64,000 bases of DNA from Trichosphaerium sp. ATCC 40318 (lineage: Eukaryota > Discosea > Flabellinia > Trichosidae). Numbering within the stretch: the stretch's first letter is position 1; each line of letters opens with the position of its first letter. A program made the position numbers and the translations under genes. The notes beneath the pieces were generated by a model that saw nothing but the letters and a program-made list of their open reading frames with translations, was not told the origin of the DNA and ran no database searches. This document shows, piece by piece, positions 31,796-44,055 of the stretch. The stretch covers positions 62,001 through 126,000 of the forward strand of contig JALMLS010000323.1 of assembly GCA_038496445.1 (NCBI GenBank), in the 5' to 3' direction.

Positions 31796-32138
31796 GAAAA
31801 GGTACGAGTTTGTTTTTGTAAGTCAAAATTTGTCTTCACACTTTCTTTCAAATGTGAGCTCAGTGATGGATTGAGTTACTTGTAGTTAAATAGGACATTA
31901 CACTAGCTGTATTTGAAGTAATCATGCTGATAAGAGTTTAGATACTCTTTGAGTACAACATACTTATTATGCATGTTTCAAATCGTTCAAATACTCTACT
32001 TTTTTTCCCTCACAGAAACGCCTTGCGTTTTAATTGGCTTATAAAAACTGTATTTTCAAGGAGCAAAAAAGTAGGATTGAGGTGGCAAGAACTGTATCTT
32101 CTTTCATTTTTTTTTATTAACTCACAACAACGATAAAA
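31796..32138. other. Intergenic spacer
   Basis: Lies between the 5' end of the PX gene and the 3' end of the F-box/TPR gene, both on the minus strand. No coding signal noticed. Confidence 0.4.
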
Positions 32139-35035
32139 TCATCGATGAAATAATTGTTCTTCTTTTGCTAATACAGTAGCAAACCATCCATGTGTTTCTT
32201 TTAAACTATTATTCTCCGGAAAAAGCTTACATAATACACGTAAATGAGCGCTCTCAGCACGTAGATTATCAGCAGTGCAATGAGAGTTTACCATCTCTTG
32301 TAAATACTGTTTACCGCTCTTTGAATCCTCACGTAGTAACGCAACGTGTGCTGGCTGAGCATAACGAGAAGGACGAATCTACAAAAAAGTAAAGGACTAC
32401 AACTACGCAAAAGCTTAAATTACCTCTGGTTCCGCTTTAGCTACCTCTAGGCAATCACGTAGTAGCTCATCGCCCTCTTTTTTCTTGTTTGTAACATAAA
32501 GAATAATACCAAGCCAGAACAGTATACGAGACGTTTTCTTACGGCTAACCTTATTCGCTTCTTGAATATCATACCTTGCTTTTGTTTTCTCGCCGATAGC
32601 TAAACACCGAGTAGTCAGTTTACCGCTACGCAGAAAAAGAGAGGAATTCCCAACAAATGTAAGAAGGGAACTACTACGTACTCAAGTGAAGTAAACCACG
32701 CCAAAACAATGAAGTTTCATCAGCACGCATTGTGACTGCTTTATCAAGGTCTTGCATTGATTCTTCGTATTTTTCACGTTCCAGTGTTATAGCCGCACGC
32801 CATACATAATAACCGGCGTTTTGGGGTTGTAGAGATATAGCCTGAGCAAATATAAGTCAAAAATAGAAGAAAAAAAATGCAAGTTAAGAAAAAATCAAGA
32901 ACACGTGTTAAGATATTGAGTGAAAAAACACAAGTTTTTTGTTGACGCGTTCACAATAAGTTACAAGTTGAAGATGTTACTATTGCAAATCGTGTACGGT
33001 ACCTTTGTGAAATCAAGGTATGATTCTTCAAATGCTCCTGCTCCATAAAGCATTACTCCTCTACTTTGGTAATGTGATGGAAATCCTCCATCTTTGTCAA
33101 TCGAAGAGTTGATATCCTTCATCGCGGCTTTGTAATCACGGAAATGCCTGGAGACAAAGTAAATAATTTTTAAAACACCCCGAAAAGTTGTAGTTCCATT
33201 TACCAATAAATAAGAGCCCTATGAAAAAGATTAGATACTTGCTTACATAAATATTTGATTGTGGTTTCTCCAAAAAACAAGAAAAAACATTTTTAAATTT
33301 TGTGTATGCAAAGATGTTTTGTTTTTGTACCTATACGCATGATCTATATTATCTCCAGTCAGGGCAATAGCTTTATTAAAGTCTAACCAAATCAGATACA
33401 CAAAAAAAAGTGCACAACGGAAAAAATTTCTTCTCCTTTCACGTACCTGCCAATGCCTTCTTCATTTCGTTCATCTCACGCAATATTCTGCCTACAATGT
33501 ACAAGTAAGAATTACATTTGTTTAATATACAAATAAACTAAGGCTTTGGTAAGGAGGTACCTCTAAAGTGATAGTACAAAGAGTTTGAAGGCGAACTCTC
33601 GATTGCCTTATTGAAATCAGAAAGTGCCAATTTAGTTCTTCCTACAGGTTCAATTTAGCTTTAAATACATGTAAATAATGCTCATTACCTGTAAAATGAT
33701 ATATACGTCCACGTAAGCAATAACCTACAACTGTCAGTGAGTAAAAAAAATCAAAAACTACAAATGCTTGTTTCGTTTTGTTAAGAAAAATGAACTGTAC
33801 ATTCTGAGTCTTCCGGGGACATAGCCAAAGCAATCTCAACGTATTGAAGAGCTTTTACAAAATTCTCAAGATCCAAGTACAAATAGGACAAGCAAAGATA
33901 GGTATAGAGGGACGGCTTCTACAAAAAAAACATTAAAACTTTTTTTTACTGTTTTTCAAGATAGTACCACTTCCAAGGATTTATAATAGTACTCCATAGC
34001 TAGTTCAGTGTTAGCCTCTTCTTTAGCCCAATTCCCAAGCTGTCTCCACATTGATTCATTATTAGGTTGTGCTTTAATAATTTCGCGTATATCTGCTTCA
34101 GCGAGCTTTAACAAGAAAAATATTAGCAGTATGATCTTTTTTTGTTTATTTTGGTAGTTTTTTGTTCGTTGACATACCTTCTTTTTATTCATATCGCGGT
34201 AGAGCAAAGCACGTTGGTACAAGAAGTCATATATACGTTTTTTTTCTGTAGTACACCGAAGGGTAAGTACACAAGATTGATCTTTTTGTGGAAAATTGGT
34301 AATTTTTTGGATTTTTTTTTTTTTTGGTAATAGAATCGTACCTCGTTTTTGCTCCTCTATTGTATCATTAAGAGCGCCAAGAGCCATTTCATAATGCTTA
34401 AGTTCTTTGTGTTGTTGATAGTGACTAGTGTAAAAAAAGATCAAAGTTAGCTATGACCAATTTAAACAAGACAGTGAGCGGTTTTGGTCACACCTCTGAC
34501 AAAAAGTGACGTGATTTTTGTTACCGATTATTTTTTTTTTTGGTTGGTTTGCCAAAAAATCACGTTAAAAATTACGCTTACGCTTGTAAATTCGCTTTCC
34601 CTTTCTTTAACAGCTTAAATTTGTTGTGTACTTCTATGTACTTTTCACGCCAATCCGTAAATCTAAAAATCGAATTAACGACAGAGAAATGGACCGGTGG
34701 TATTGTTTATACGCACTTTCCGATACGCCACGTTACGTTATACGCGTTTTTGTATTGCACATGCCATAAACTGCCTGACTTTGTAAGTTGATACCATTGA
34801 ACCGACACAAGCGCAGCGATACCCTCATAGTCACATAAGTAAAGTGGTAGAATAATGAATTGTGTAGTACCAGGTTCTGCGGCGATAAAAACTCAAATAT
34901 CCTCACTACGAGCTCAGGAGGGAGCATCCAAGCCACAGTGGAATTACAACAAGGGCTTGAAGACTCTGGCGTAGGTTTCAACTTACAAAGGCTATTAAAC
35001 TTGTCTTTGAGGTTTCTAATGACAGGTAGAGACAT
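32139..35035 (-). CDS. F-box protein with TPR array
   Basis: The start at 35035 gives MSLPVIRNLKDKFNSL, then an F-box: WMLPPELVVRIFEFLSPQNL, followed after an intron by VQWYQLTKSGSLWHVQYKNA and TDWREKYIEVHNKFKLL. The rest is a chain of tetratricopeptide-like helices: YEMALGALNDTIEEQKR, YDFLYQRALLYRDMNKK, LAEADIREIIKAQPNNESMW and NTELAMEYYYKSLEV. Further on are HYQSRGVMLYGAGAFEESYL and FRDYKAAMKDINSSID. The end is HGWFATVLAKEEQLFHR. F-box plus TPR suggests an SCF receptor that binds its substrate through the TPRs. More than a dozen short introns split the gene. Domain order is firm; exact exon limits are not. Confidence 0.7.
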
Positions 35036-35196
35036 CAGTCACGTAGAAGAGTTTCTTTATCTCGTTTATGTCAAGTGAGTAGCCAAGTGTACGGTCGGGC
35101 TGCGAGTAATGCGTTTGAACGTGTTTGAAACTACTAGTGACGTTAAGCGAGATCGAAGTGGGGCTACATTTACAAGTGAATGCTACAGCGAGGCTA

Positions 35197-35628
35197 ATGG
35201 AGAGACCTCCGTCTCCAGTGTACGGTTTACAAGGGGAAGCATGGCAAAAGCGGTTAATAGTAATTAATGAACAAATTGAAAAGCGCAAAGCAGCCGCAAG
35301 GGAAAAAAATAAGCCTCTGTACCCTTGGAAGAACCCAGATTGGCCTCAAATAAAAAAGAAAAAGAAGGGCAGCAAGCACTGGCCGAAACTTACAAAAATG
35401 CTTAAAGAACGCGGCTCCGAAGGCTATAAAAACTTGTCCGCGCCTCCATCGCTTTTACCCGCGAAAAAGTACTGTGACATAACTGGCTTGGCAGCACCTT
35501 ACACAGATCCTCAAACAAAGCTGAATTACGCAGCCGCAGATATTTTTTATTATATAAGACAAAATTTAAATACTCAGGCTGTACAAGAGCATTTAGATGT
35601 ACGAAAGGCAGGCTCTTTATTGAAGTGA
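35197..35628 (+). CDS. INO80C: INO80 complex subunit C / Ies6 (YL1 C-terminal domain)
   Basis: A single exon. After a proline-rich start (MERPPSPVYG) and a basic region comes SKHWPKLTKMLKERG. The YL1-C domain follows: LLPAKKYCDITGLAAPYTDP, TKLNYAAADIFYYIRQ and LDVRKA. This is the Ies6/INO80C pattern. The subunit joins Arp5 in the INO80 remodeller that slides nucleosomes and evicts H2A.Z. A longer in-frame start exists at 35125. I prefer 35197 because the added residues are not family-like, but that region could also be coding. The divergent F-box/TPR gene starts about 160 bp upstream. Confidence 0.85.
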   Translation: MERPPSPVYGLQGEAWQKRLIVINEQIEKRKAAAREKNKPLYPWKNPDWPQIKKKKKGSKHWPKLTKMLKERGSEGYKNLSAPPSLLPAKKYCDITGLAAPYTDPQTKLNYAAADIFYYIRQNLNTQAVQEHLDVRKAGSLLK

Positions 35629-35772
35629 TAACGCTGCCATGTCCAAAAGGCGTGACACATGTCATCAAAGGCATTTTGACATCCACACAGGACAAATGTA
35701 ATTTTACAAATGTTTTGACAAGCGTTGAAAATAAAAAATAAAACATTAAAAATAGTGACCCACAACCAACAC

Positions 35773-36567
35773 ATGAGACTTGCATTGCTCCTTATCGCTA
35801 TATTTTGTTTATTCGCGTTTTCGAACTGTGATGACGCTGCTGAACCAGTTGACGACGCAAAACCTCAAGAAACTGACACTAGCGAAACAGAAGCAGTAGA
35901 AGAAGGTAAGTTGTACTGTCTAGACTAAATCGGTGTTATTTTTACTCTCAATTTAGCTGTACCGATTCCAACGGATGCGGAAATAAAGAAAATGCGTGTT
36001 AAACAATTAAAACAATTTATAGCAGAACGTGGCGCTAAATGTGCTGGTACGCTCTTATTTCACCCAATTGCACCCTCTCAAACGGGACAGGATGCGCTGA
36101 AAAATCTCATCTTGTCGCCAAAGCCATCGAAGTAAAAAATGATCCTTTAGTAGCAAAAGAGGAACCAGAGAAACCCAAAACAATGGAAATGGATGGTAAG
36201 AAAGCTTGGTTTCCCTTCTCTCCGGTTTCTTAACACTAGTACAAGATGAGAAGCTCCAAGAGATCTTAGAGGCATTAAAAAAGCAAAACAAGGAGAAAAA
36301 AAGCATGAGAGAACAACTACGTAACGCTGGTATTAATATTGGTGAAGAGAAAGACCAAGTGGACATTGAAGATATAATAAACAAGATGGAGAATAACAAA
36401 GGTAATACCTCCTTATTGGGAGTAGATAACAACTTTGATAACAACGACAAAAACCCATTACAGATCTTCATCTTTTTTCCCTTTGTACTTACAATCTTTG
36501 TTTTATAGCAGCCGAGAAAGATGTTGAAGGAAAGGAAGAAGAAGATGGTGAAAGTGTAGAGCTGTAA
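35773..36567 (+). CDS. Secreted MANF/ARMET C-terminal (SAP-like) domain protein
   Basis: Begins with a signal peptide (MRLALLLIAIFCLFAFSNC) and an acidic spacer. The core is AEIKKMRVKQLKQFIAERG, then KCAGCAEKSHLVAKAIEV, where an intron lies inside the CxxC. This matches the C-terminal SAP-like domain of MANF/CDNF with its CxxC, an ER stress-protective factor that binds the Hsp70 BiP. The MANF N-terminal saposin domain is missing. Instead a charged coiled-coil tail follows (LQEILEALKKQNKEK, GINIGEEKDQVDIEDIINK) and the protein ends ESVEL. No classical KDEL is present. It is about 150 residues long with four introns. Confidence 0.65.
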
Positions 36568-39293
36568 TAGAGGATTTTCTTGTTGAATAAATATATTTGC
36601 TTTTTAGTAGGTTTTGTACTTGACTTACAAGCCGATATCAATTTGATAGTAATGGATTGCTACCAGGTAATTAGATGGTCCTGAAAAAGGTACTATCAAG
36701 ACCGAGGAATTCCTAGTCTTACGTGGCGTTAATGCACATTTCATGCTGTATTTCCACTTCTACATGCCGTGCTCTAAAACGCACTGCGCGTAAAAAAAGC
36801 ACCTAAGGTAGCTAAAACTTATTCAATTCATCGTACGTCCAGAGTAAATAAACTCTATCAAATTGATTTAATGATTGTAGGTAACAATCCTAGTGACGTG
36901 TCAAAATGACAGATTTTTTTTTTCTTGTTGTTCTTTTGTGGCGCGTGATCTTAGATACACAGATTAACGTGTGGAACGTTGTGTGTGGTAAAAGTGTATG
37001 CTACTTGGGTGAATGCCTCCTATTGCTTAAATTACCGAAAAAGTATTTTAGTTATGTTGGAATTTACTTGGTTTCACGTACGATGTGGATAAAAAATACA
37101 AACCATGCCGTCGAGAAACGCCAACGGTACTTTCACGAGCAATCAGGTACGTATTGATATCACACATACTGTACCTGTCAAGAGTGCGAAGGGAGTAATA
37201 CAGGCAAGCTTTACAGCGAGATCGACTAGGGAGGTTATTTTTTTGGGCAATTTTTAGCGAAAAGTAGTGTTTGCGCCTATGGCACTGCTCCTTCAGTCTA
37301 GTTTGTGCAGAACTCCGTAGCGTGAATGAGCAGTTCGTTACCTTTTGTTATGTAAGAAACTCATGCGATGCTTGTTGTAGCGATGTGGGGCCTGCAATTC
37401 CGCAAGGTAATTGGTAACGTCTTTTGAATTTCTATGAAGAAAGTTTTGCTGGCCTCCCGCCCACCGTATACCGGCCACATTGCTCTGTACATTGCGTAGA
37501 CACTGTATATAGTCTCGACGGTATCATACCTCTTTAAAGCGCTTACATGATGTACGTAACCTAGCAAGGAATACAACCATTGGTACAACACTAAAAGAAC
37601 TAGAACAGTTTTTTGTTTTTGGGTACAGGAACCAATGGACTGAACCACATAAGCCTGAACAATACACAACCCACCACGGTACACGTTGAGTAGTATAGAA
37701 GTTTTGTAGAGCATACACAATACACTAAACATACTATTGTTTGAGGAAAGTGTATTACAATGAGATTATAGAGATCCATTCAAAAATTTAGCAAAAGCAC
37801 TAAGGTCCGCCGATGGGTTGACGTCATGGATGCTTTAAATCGATAGTTTGAATCTCAGTAGTTAACCAATTATTACGTAAATGTATATAGCGCAATAGAT
37901 ACCACATAGTCCGAAGACTTCCGAAGCAATTCTCACCGTTGAAAGACATTAATGGCAATCTTAAAAAAAAGATCAAGTTTCCATCACTTTAGCAAAAAGC
38001 ACACGTGTATTCCCGGAGCTTTGTTTTGACGAACAAACTTTTAAACGCTCACTACTTAAGTAGTTTCTCACGTCATATTTCCGGAACACATCATAATTAC
38101 CATACAAACGTCAGTGCAGCAGCTAAGTAAATTTTCTGGCAACCAAAGGTTCATAAGCGAGGCTATCCAAAAACATACTTTACTAATGGATTAAAAGGGA
38201 ACTCGGCCTTCAGAAGAAGTTTCGTTGCCCAGTGGATACTATCCACTGGTACCTTTATTGTGTTGTCTACGATCACTCAAATATCTCCCTTTAGAACACA
38301 AAAGGTTCAATGGAACTGTATTGTAAACTAAACGATAGCCTGTCGCTTTTGTGTTGTTCTTACATATTTATTTTAGCAAAAAGGTAATTTGGTAAAGGAT
38401 TTTATACCTCGATATTCTCACGAGCTGCTACTTGGATCAATGGTACTTATAGCAACATTAGAACTGATCTTAATGAAAGTTGACAAAATAGTAGTTCCTT
38501 TATAAGACGAAAATCAAACCGTTCGGAGTCTTGTCAGTATCTAGTGATCTAGGAAAAAACTGGAAAAATGGTTTATTAATTAGGCATCCCCTACCTTTTG
38601 GAAACTTTCTCGTTCGTATCTCTACATTATAGACACTGTAGGATATCTTTCACGTCTTCTATGCGAAACTAGTGACTTTTATCCACAATAATCACGTGCT
38701 GACCATACGACAAACTTTTTTTTTCAAGTAGTTGATTTGAACGCACTCGTGTTGTTAGCTTAAACGCAGATTGTCTATGGAGTGGGAAAAATCCTTGTGT
38801 GGAAATATAAGAGAGGAGGAAACGTGGATTTCTCTTTTCAGAAAAAGTCGAATCAAGACTGGAAGTGACTTTTTTTTTACCCTTCAAGCGAACTCGAGGT
38901 TTTGTTCGCTATCACTAACATGCCCGATATCGCCTTAACACAACGAGCGTAGTGTGTATGTATGTGTACGTATTTTCTAGAGTTAGACAAAACCACAGAA
39001 GGAAAGTTCAACTTTTGTTTTTTTTCAGCAACATTTTGTTCTAGTTTGTGGTTGACCCAAATTTTACTTAAACTGCATTCTACACGCCATACAACTCTTC
39101 TCAATTTTTTTTTTGACCTAATACTGCAAGCGCCTAAAATACGTAAAATCTTATTTGGTATAAACCGAAAAACTATTGTGCGGAGATGGTGTGTAGTATG
39201 CACATGTGTAGTGTTTACTTTTTTATAACTTTAAGTTATGTGTTTTTACTTAAAATCTTTAGTTCTTTAAAAATCAAGTACTGTATTGGGATA
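36568..39293. other. Gene-poor interval of 2.7 kb
   Basis: The longest stretch without a supportable gene. A few open frames occur, chiefly a hydrophobic 123-codon one on the minus strand (37361-37732) and an 83-codon one on the plus strand (36906-37157). Neither has family resemblance, and neither has neighbouring exons in frame. I see no tRNA, rRNA or transposon signature and no long direct repeat. It may hold an unrecognised non-coding RNA or a fast-evolving gene. Confidence 0.4.
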
Positions 39294-39912
39294 ATGCCAA
39301 CAAAGCGTCGCAGAGTTAGTAAAAAATCGCCTCCTCTATACAAACAATACTGTACGTTGATAAAAGATGCAACGGTAGGAGCCTACGAGCTTCTTATTTT
39401 TTACATCTTTTTTTTTTGTAAAAAGATACCTCAACGTACTTGTTGCTCCATAAAATCACGTGGGGTAGCTTTTTTTTTTTTTCATGTGAAAGCCACTTGA
39501 AATTGATTTTTTCTTTTAGGCAGTCAGTTTAGTCTGAAAAAGGCTATTCCAACTACGACGCCAGCGCTTGTACTTCCACTACTACCACGTAAAGAAGGAA
39601 GAAGAAAAAACTTTCAGCTTGCGTCTTACGACGTCGAGTTTAATACAAACCAGTATTATAAATCACGTGATGGGTATGTATACAAACAAGATAGTTTGTT
39701 TATTTTCGTTCTTTTCAAACAGCAGTGGAGACAAAAAAATAGACAAGGAAAGAAAAAAATGCTTTGTGCATTTTTATGTGTTCCATGTGTTTTATCATAT
39801 GTACTAATCGTTATTACGTAGATCACACGATATATGGGTATTCAAACCAAACACCGCACTTGGCCCGCTCCATAGGCAATCTGCCTTTCAGCCATTCAAC
39901 CCGAGGAGATGA
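39294..39912 (+). CDS. Hypothetical small basic protein
   Basis: Not recognised. The start gives MPTKRRRVSKKSPPLYKQY, a nuclear-localisation-like stretch. Phase-matched introns (GTACGT and GTATGT donors) lead to SLKKAIPTTTPALVLPLLPR, KEGRRKNFQLASYDVEF and NTNQYYKSRDGSSGDKK. A last exon could end TALGPLHRQSAFQPF then NPRR and a TGA at 39910. The third intron is the weak point, and another frame there would end near 39988 instead. Conserved splice signals and the basic composition argue for a real gene. The length would be about 135 residues. It is convergent with the W-repeat gene downstream. Confidence 0.4.
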
Positions 39913-40144
39913 GAAAAAGTTGTTCTTCTGCGCAGATGTAAAGCAATTGAAGAACAACACCTTCAAAAAAAAAAAAATCAATATGTAAATAAAAGTTGTT
40001 GGTATTAATGCCAAAACAAATACGTACATGTTTCATCCATGAAAACTGGCCTGTGTTCTTCAATAATTCATTTCGGAGAAACAATAGGCCCTACCCTTAC
40101 ATGTTGTAAAAACTTTTCGGAAGCAAGTCTCTTGAAGGTTTAGT

Positions 40145-42023
40145 TCATCGTAGAATCTGTAACACAAGAAGAGATTGCTCAAAACAGTCATTGAAGTGAT
40201 TCCCTTAAAAATCGATTTGACGGTTGGATCTTTTCGGGTTTTTTACGTTTTTTGAGGTATACATACTTCAAGGGCTGCTATGAGTGTCCTATTAAAATAT
40301 TTGTAAGCGAAAAAACGGAAAACAAAAACTCCTTGGCAACCATAAACAGTAACGGAAAATAATGTGTCACATTGTTTTTTTTCTGAAGGGTTTTTTGCTC
40401 TCACTCGTACCTCTGCTTTGCTCTTTTCTTTTTAGTTACTATTCTACGTTCATTCCATTGAATATTAGGATACATACGAGATAACGCATTAACGATATTT
40501 TGGGCGTAATAGAGTAAGCCCGATCCACCCATTAAGGCAATCTCATGGTTTGAAACGCGGTACCTAAAGTCAGTTACTATAGGCCAATAAAATTAATTGC
40601 TTTAATTAAAGTACCAGTCATAGGGAGCCACAATATTTAGCCTTTGTGAAACTTTTGAAAGAAATCTTACAACGTTCATCTGGTTCTTCCAATATCCTGA
40701 TTTAGTGTACCTAATAATCGAAAGTAAGAAAATAAATTATTGTACAAAATAACCCAAAAAATGTAAAAAAAAAAGATCCGGAATGTCAAAACAACAAACT
40801 ACAACGTCACCTCTGCTCCCACTTGTATTCAGGATAAAGCGTTTCTAGTGCCCTTATGATATTACCATCATAACTACAACACGTCAAACAAAAAAAGCGT
40901 TTTCAAGTCAACTTGACTTCTGTGACACTTACTTTGTTAGGAGCAAACCCCACCCACCTGCTTTAACAATTTGGTTTTGAGTAACAAATTCCCAGTCTTG
41001 CCAATTTATTATCTCTAGGTCCTTAGCCATTGCTTCAAACTTTTGTTTTTGATTTCCCAAATCATCCCAATACTCTTTAGAGCAACGACTAATACAAAGC
41101 TCCATTAGCAAAGCGTAATCTAACCAGCAACAAAAACACAACAAAATTCGAGCCTAAGCGTAGAATGAAGCGACAAAGACCACAAGAGAACAAAAGCTTA
41201 CAGAAGTAATGATTATATACATCGGAAAAAAGTTTGCACAGCAAGTCACGTACTTGAACTTCCATATACAAAATTGAAACGTTGGGTATAACGTTGACAA
41301 GCACTTAACAATCGAACCACCATACCTATCATCCGTTAAAATGTTAAATCACAAAATAAAAAAACCAAACAGAAATCGGAAAATCTGTTTTTCCTTCCTT
41401 CGTTATTCTTTTAATCACGTGCCTGGATTTGAGAATAAAGATTGCGTGTTTAGATGTTATACCACCAAATGATACAGTGTACCAATCACTCAGAGTTTTC
41501 AAGTTGAGGGTTTCGCTAAGGCTATCAAAAACTTCACGTTGTGCTTCAACACTGTTCCAAAAATGTGCTGGAACTGTCCTATAAGCCATTTGTTAAAGAA
41601 GTAACTGTTGTGACATGCTTGTCGTGGGTATCTTGTAGCAAGGCGGTCGTACAAGAATTTTTTATCGTTCCAAGCGAATTTAGGGTACAACGTCTTTAAC
41701 GCTTTTCTGAAACCACTTCCATAGCTTTTACGGATTAACAAGCGCGTTTGATGCGTTTTTAAGAGAGAATGTAATAATAAATACGTACTATGCTATATTC
41801 GACGTATTGGTACTTGATACATCACTGGTGGTTACTTTATACCAATCGTCAATTGTTTTTAGTCCAAGATTACGTGCAATGGTGTCAAATCGCATAGTTT
41901 TCTTTCTTGTGCACTCTAGGGGTTTCTGCAAGCTTGAAATACGTTATTACAAAGTAAATGTATAAAAAGGTACCTAGTAGACGCCCTAGCATATTTCGCA
42001 GCGCTAACGAACTTATTTCGCAT
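40145..42023 (-). CDS. W-repeat protein lacking a nuclease domain; putative mitochondrial
   Basis: Four W-repeats can be followed: a short first one (MRFDTIARNLGLKTIDDWYK), then AHFWNSVEAQREVF with LSDWYTV, EYWDDLGNQKQKF with WQDWEFV, and GYWKNQMNVVRFL with APYDWYRV. The last repeat has the same DW|Y intron position as the nuclease genes. After NALSRMYPNIQWNERR and a basic KKKRAKQ, the frame ends within a few codons (TLIAALEILR, stop at 40147-40145). There is no room for the PD-(D/E)XK domain found in its relatives. A start at 42023 gives MRNKFVSAAKYARAST, a good presequence-like stretch that joins in phase to RKKTMRFD. ATG 41992 is an alternative. It may be a truncated nuclease gene or a DNA-binding-only paralogue. 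Confidence 0.65.
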
Positions 42024-42156
42024 ACTACAGCCTATACAACGCCTTCAGGATAGTAGCACGGGTCAAAAAGCTGGCTTATTACCTGATTAAGTCGTGTCAA
42101 AAAAAAAGCAATGTGATCACATTCTGCAAATACCGCGCGTCTGAAACACCCTGTAA

Positions 42157-43510
42157 ATGTCTGGTACACCTAAACGAAAAGGTCTTGTCATCAAGAAGTA
42201 CACTCCTGAAGAGCTGAATGTAAGAATACTTCTTTTGTCAATAGTTTTGCATTAAAAACGGTAGGCTCGCAGAATAGCGAGAGAGGAGGCTCTAAAGAAG
42301 AAGGAGGAAGCACGCAGGCAAAAAGTAAACCGGATAACACGTTTTGAGTTGACACTTACTGTAAAAATCAGGAGCTTGAGGAAAAGAACAAGCGTGATCA
42401 AGCCAAAGAAGTCAAACTACAAAAACTTGCAGCAAATGCTTCTAAAGCTGAGAAGGAGCGACATGAGCAAGAGAAGAAGTATCTGGAGGATCAAAGAAAG
42501 CGTAAAGAGGCAGCTGATAGGGAAAAGTACGTTATTAAAGTTTGTACAAAATAACCAGACCGTTTTCTGTTTCCAAAAAAAAATTCGGTTTGGCGCACGT
42601 GATTACAAAGATGAAAGTGAATGGTATTTTTAGGAAGAAACAAGAGGAAGAGCGTAAAAAGAACGCAGAACAACGTAAAAAACTTGATCAGGAAGGAAAC
42701 CTAAAGAACTATGAGGGCGATTGGTTAGCTGAGCAAGTGCGTTATTTTCTAGCCAACTTTTGTCTTTTTTTCTTTTACATTTTTTTTTCTCAACAAGTAC
42801 CTCATCATGCGGGTTGAGCATGACGTTCGTTGTACTATGATTTTGTTTGCACATTTTAGTGTGTTAAGTTTACTAACAGAATTGTTTGTAGCGTCAAGAG
42901 GCAGCCAAGAAAGTCAAGAAATCCAGATACACAACAACTGTTAATGTTTCAGGTGGTCCTTCAAAATCTGGTGGGTCTAGTAAATCAAACGCACCTGTGC
43001 GTAAAGGAATGACAAAGAGTGATGCTGTAGCTGTACGTCCTGTTATTTTAGCGTTATACTTTTTACTTAAAATGCTCACTATTTCAGGCTCTTATGAAGT
43101 CCCAACAAAGTGATGGTTCATGGAAATTTGATCCTAAATTCGGTACAATGTTTAATCTTGACACAACTAAGATGGTTGCTTCTTTACCAAACCCAAACGT
43201 ACGACTTGATTTCTTCGTTTTTTTTTTTTAGTTCACGTGATAGATGCTTAGAATTATTGTAGATTGCTACTGAATGGGGTACTGCTATTGTTGTAATGTG
43301 GATAAAACTATACGCTGCTATTTTAAGCGAGACATGGGGACAAGCTGTTCATAATGCTATTGCGTATCTAAAGGCAAGTCACATGTATTTTCATGATTTT
43401 TTTACCATTGTAAAAAATGTATGTACTTACTTGTGTTCTAGGCAAAAGGAAAAGAGAGTTTATTAGATGATGCCAAAACTGCAATTAGAGGAATGAAAAT
43501 CCCAAAGTAA
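42157..43510 (+). CDS. Coiled-coil protein with PARP4/vWA-tail-like C-terminal domain
   Basis: The N-terminal half is a highly charged coiled coil (ARRIAREEALKKKEEARRQK and LEEKNKRDQAKEVKLQKLAA). A Ser/Gly-rich linker follows (TVNVSGGPSKSGGSSKSN). The C-terminal domain, with ALMKSQQSDGSWKFDPKFG, then IATEWGTAIVVMWIKLYAAI and ETWGQAVHNAIAYLKAKG, resembles the domain after the VIT/vWA module in PARP4-like proteins. Those have LxxLQxxDGSW and a WATxLALxxL helix. Here the vWA part is replaced by the coiled coil. In vault PARP this tail region binds the major vault protein, and a vault-like SPFH gene lies 30 kb away; any link is speculative. About seven introns. Confidence 0.5.
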
Positions 43511-44055
43511 TTATTGTCACTACCAAGTGAACGCCTGTTTCTAATAAAACAATATCAAAAAACAAGCTGAAAACTCAATTCGATTTTGAAAATAATCCAT
43601 TCACTTCACCCGCATTATCACTAAATTGGGCTCCTTGTTATATTGACAAATTTGCAACAGTACATACTCTTTTGTGCAACACAATAGTCTAAATGAACAA
43701 GAACGGAAACGCAACAAAACTATTACTAGTCTAGTGGGTAACTATGTTTATTGAAGCGTCACTAGTGACAGTATACGTTGCATGGACGTAGAGTAATTGG
43801 AAACACAGAGGATTGGCACTGCCATGAACAACCGATCAAGGTAATAGATGGGTTGTCCAATATGTGTTTGTTGTGTCAGAGCCAGACAATGATATGGCCA
43901 AGGGTTGGATTGTTCACCCACTTTAGACCGTCGTGAGACAGTTTGTTTTGCCCTACTGGTGGGCCTATTTACTATTAATGTCAGACGACACTAAGATTAC
44001 AGTGTATGAACAATTGTAAGTGGATTTTATTAAGAATCAACTTTTTGGTCATCTA
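43511..44055. other. Convergent intergenic spacer
   Basis: About 545 bp between the 3' ends of the coiled-coil gene and the GH172 gene. No coding frame with family resemblance was found. Probably 3' UTRs. Confidence 0.4.

Noticed and set aside
37361-37732. 123-codon hydrophobic frame on the minus strand
   Set aside because: No similarity recognised, no neighbouring exons in phase, poor start context; kept only as a possibility in the gene-poor interval.
43398-43500. C-terminal exon of the coiled-coil gene as a separate small gene
   Set aside because: It continues in frame from the previous exon and completes the domain helix.
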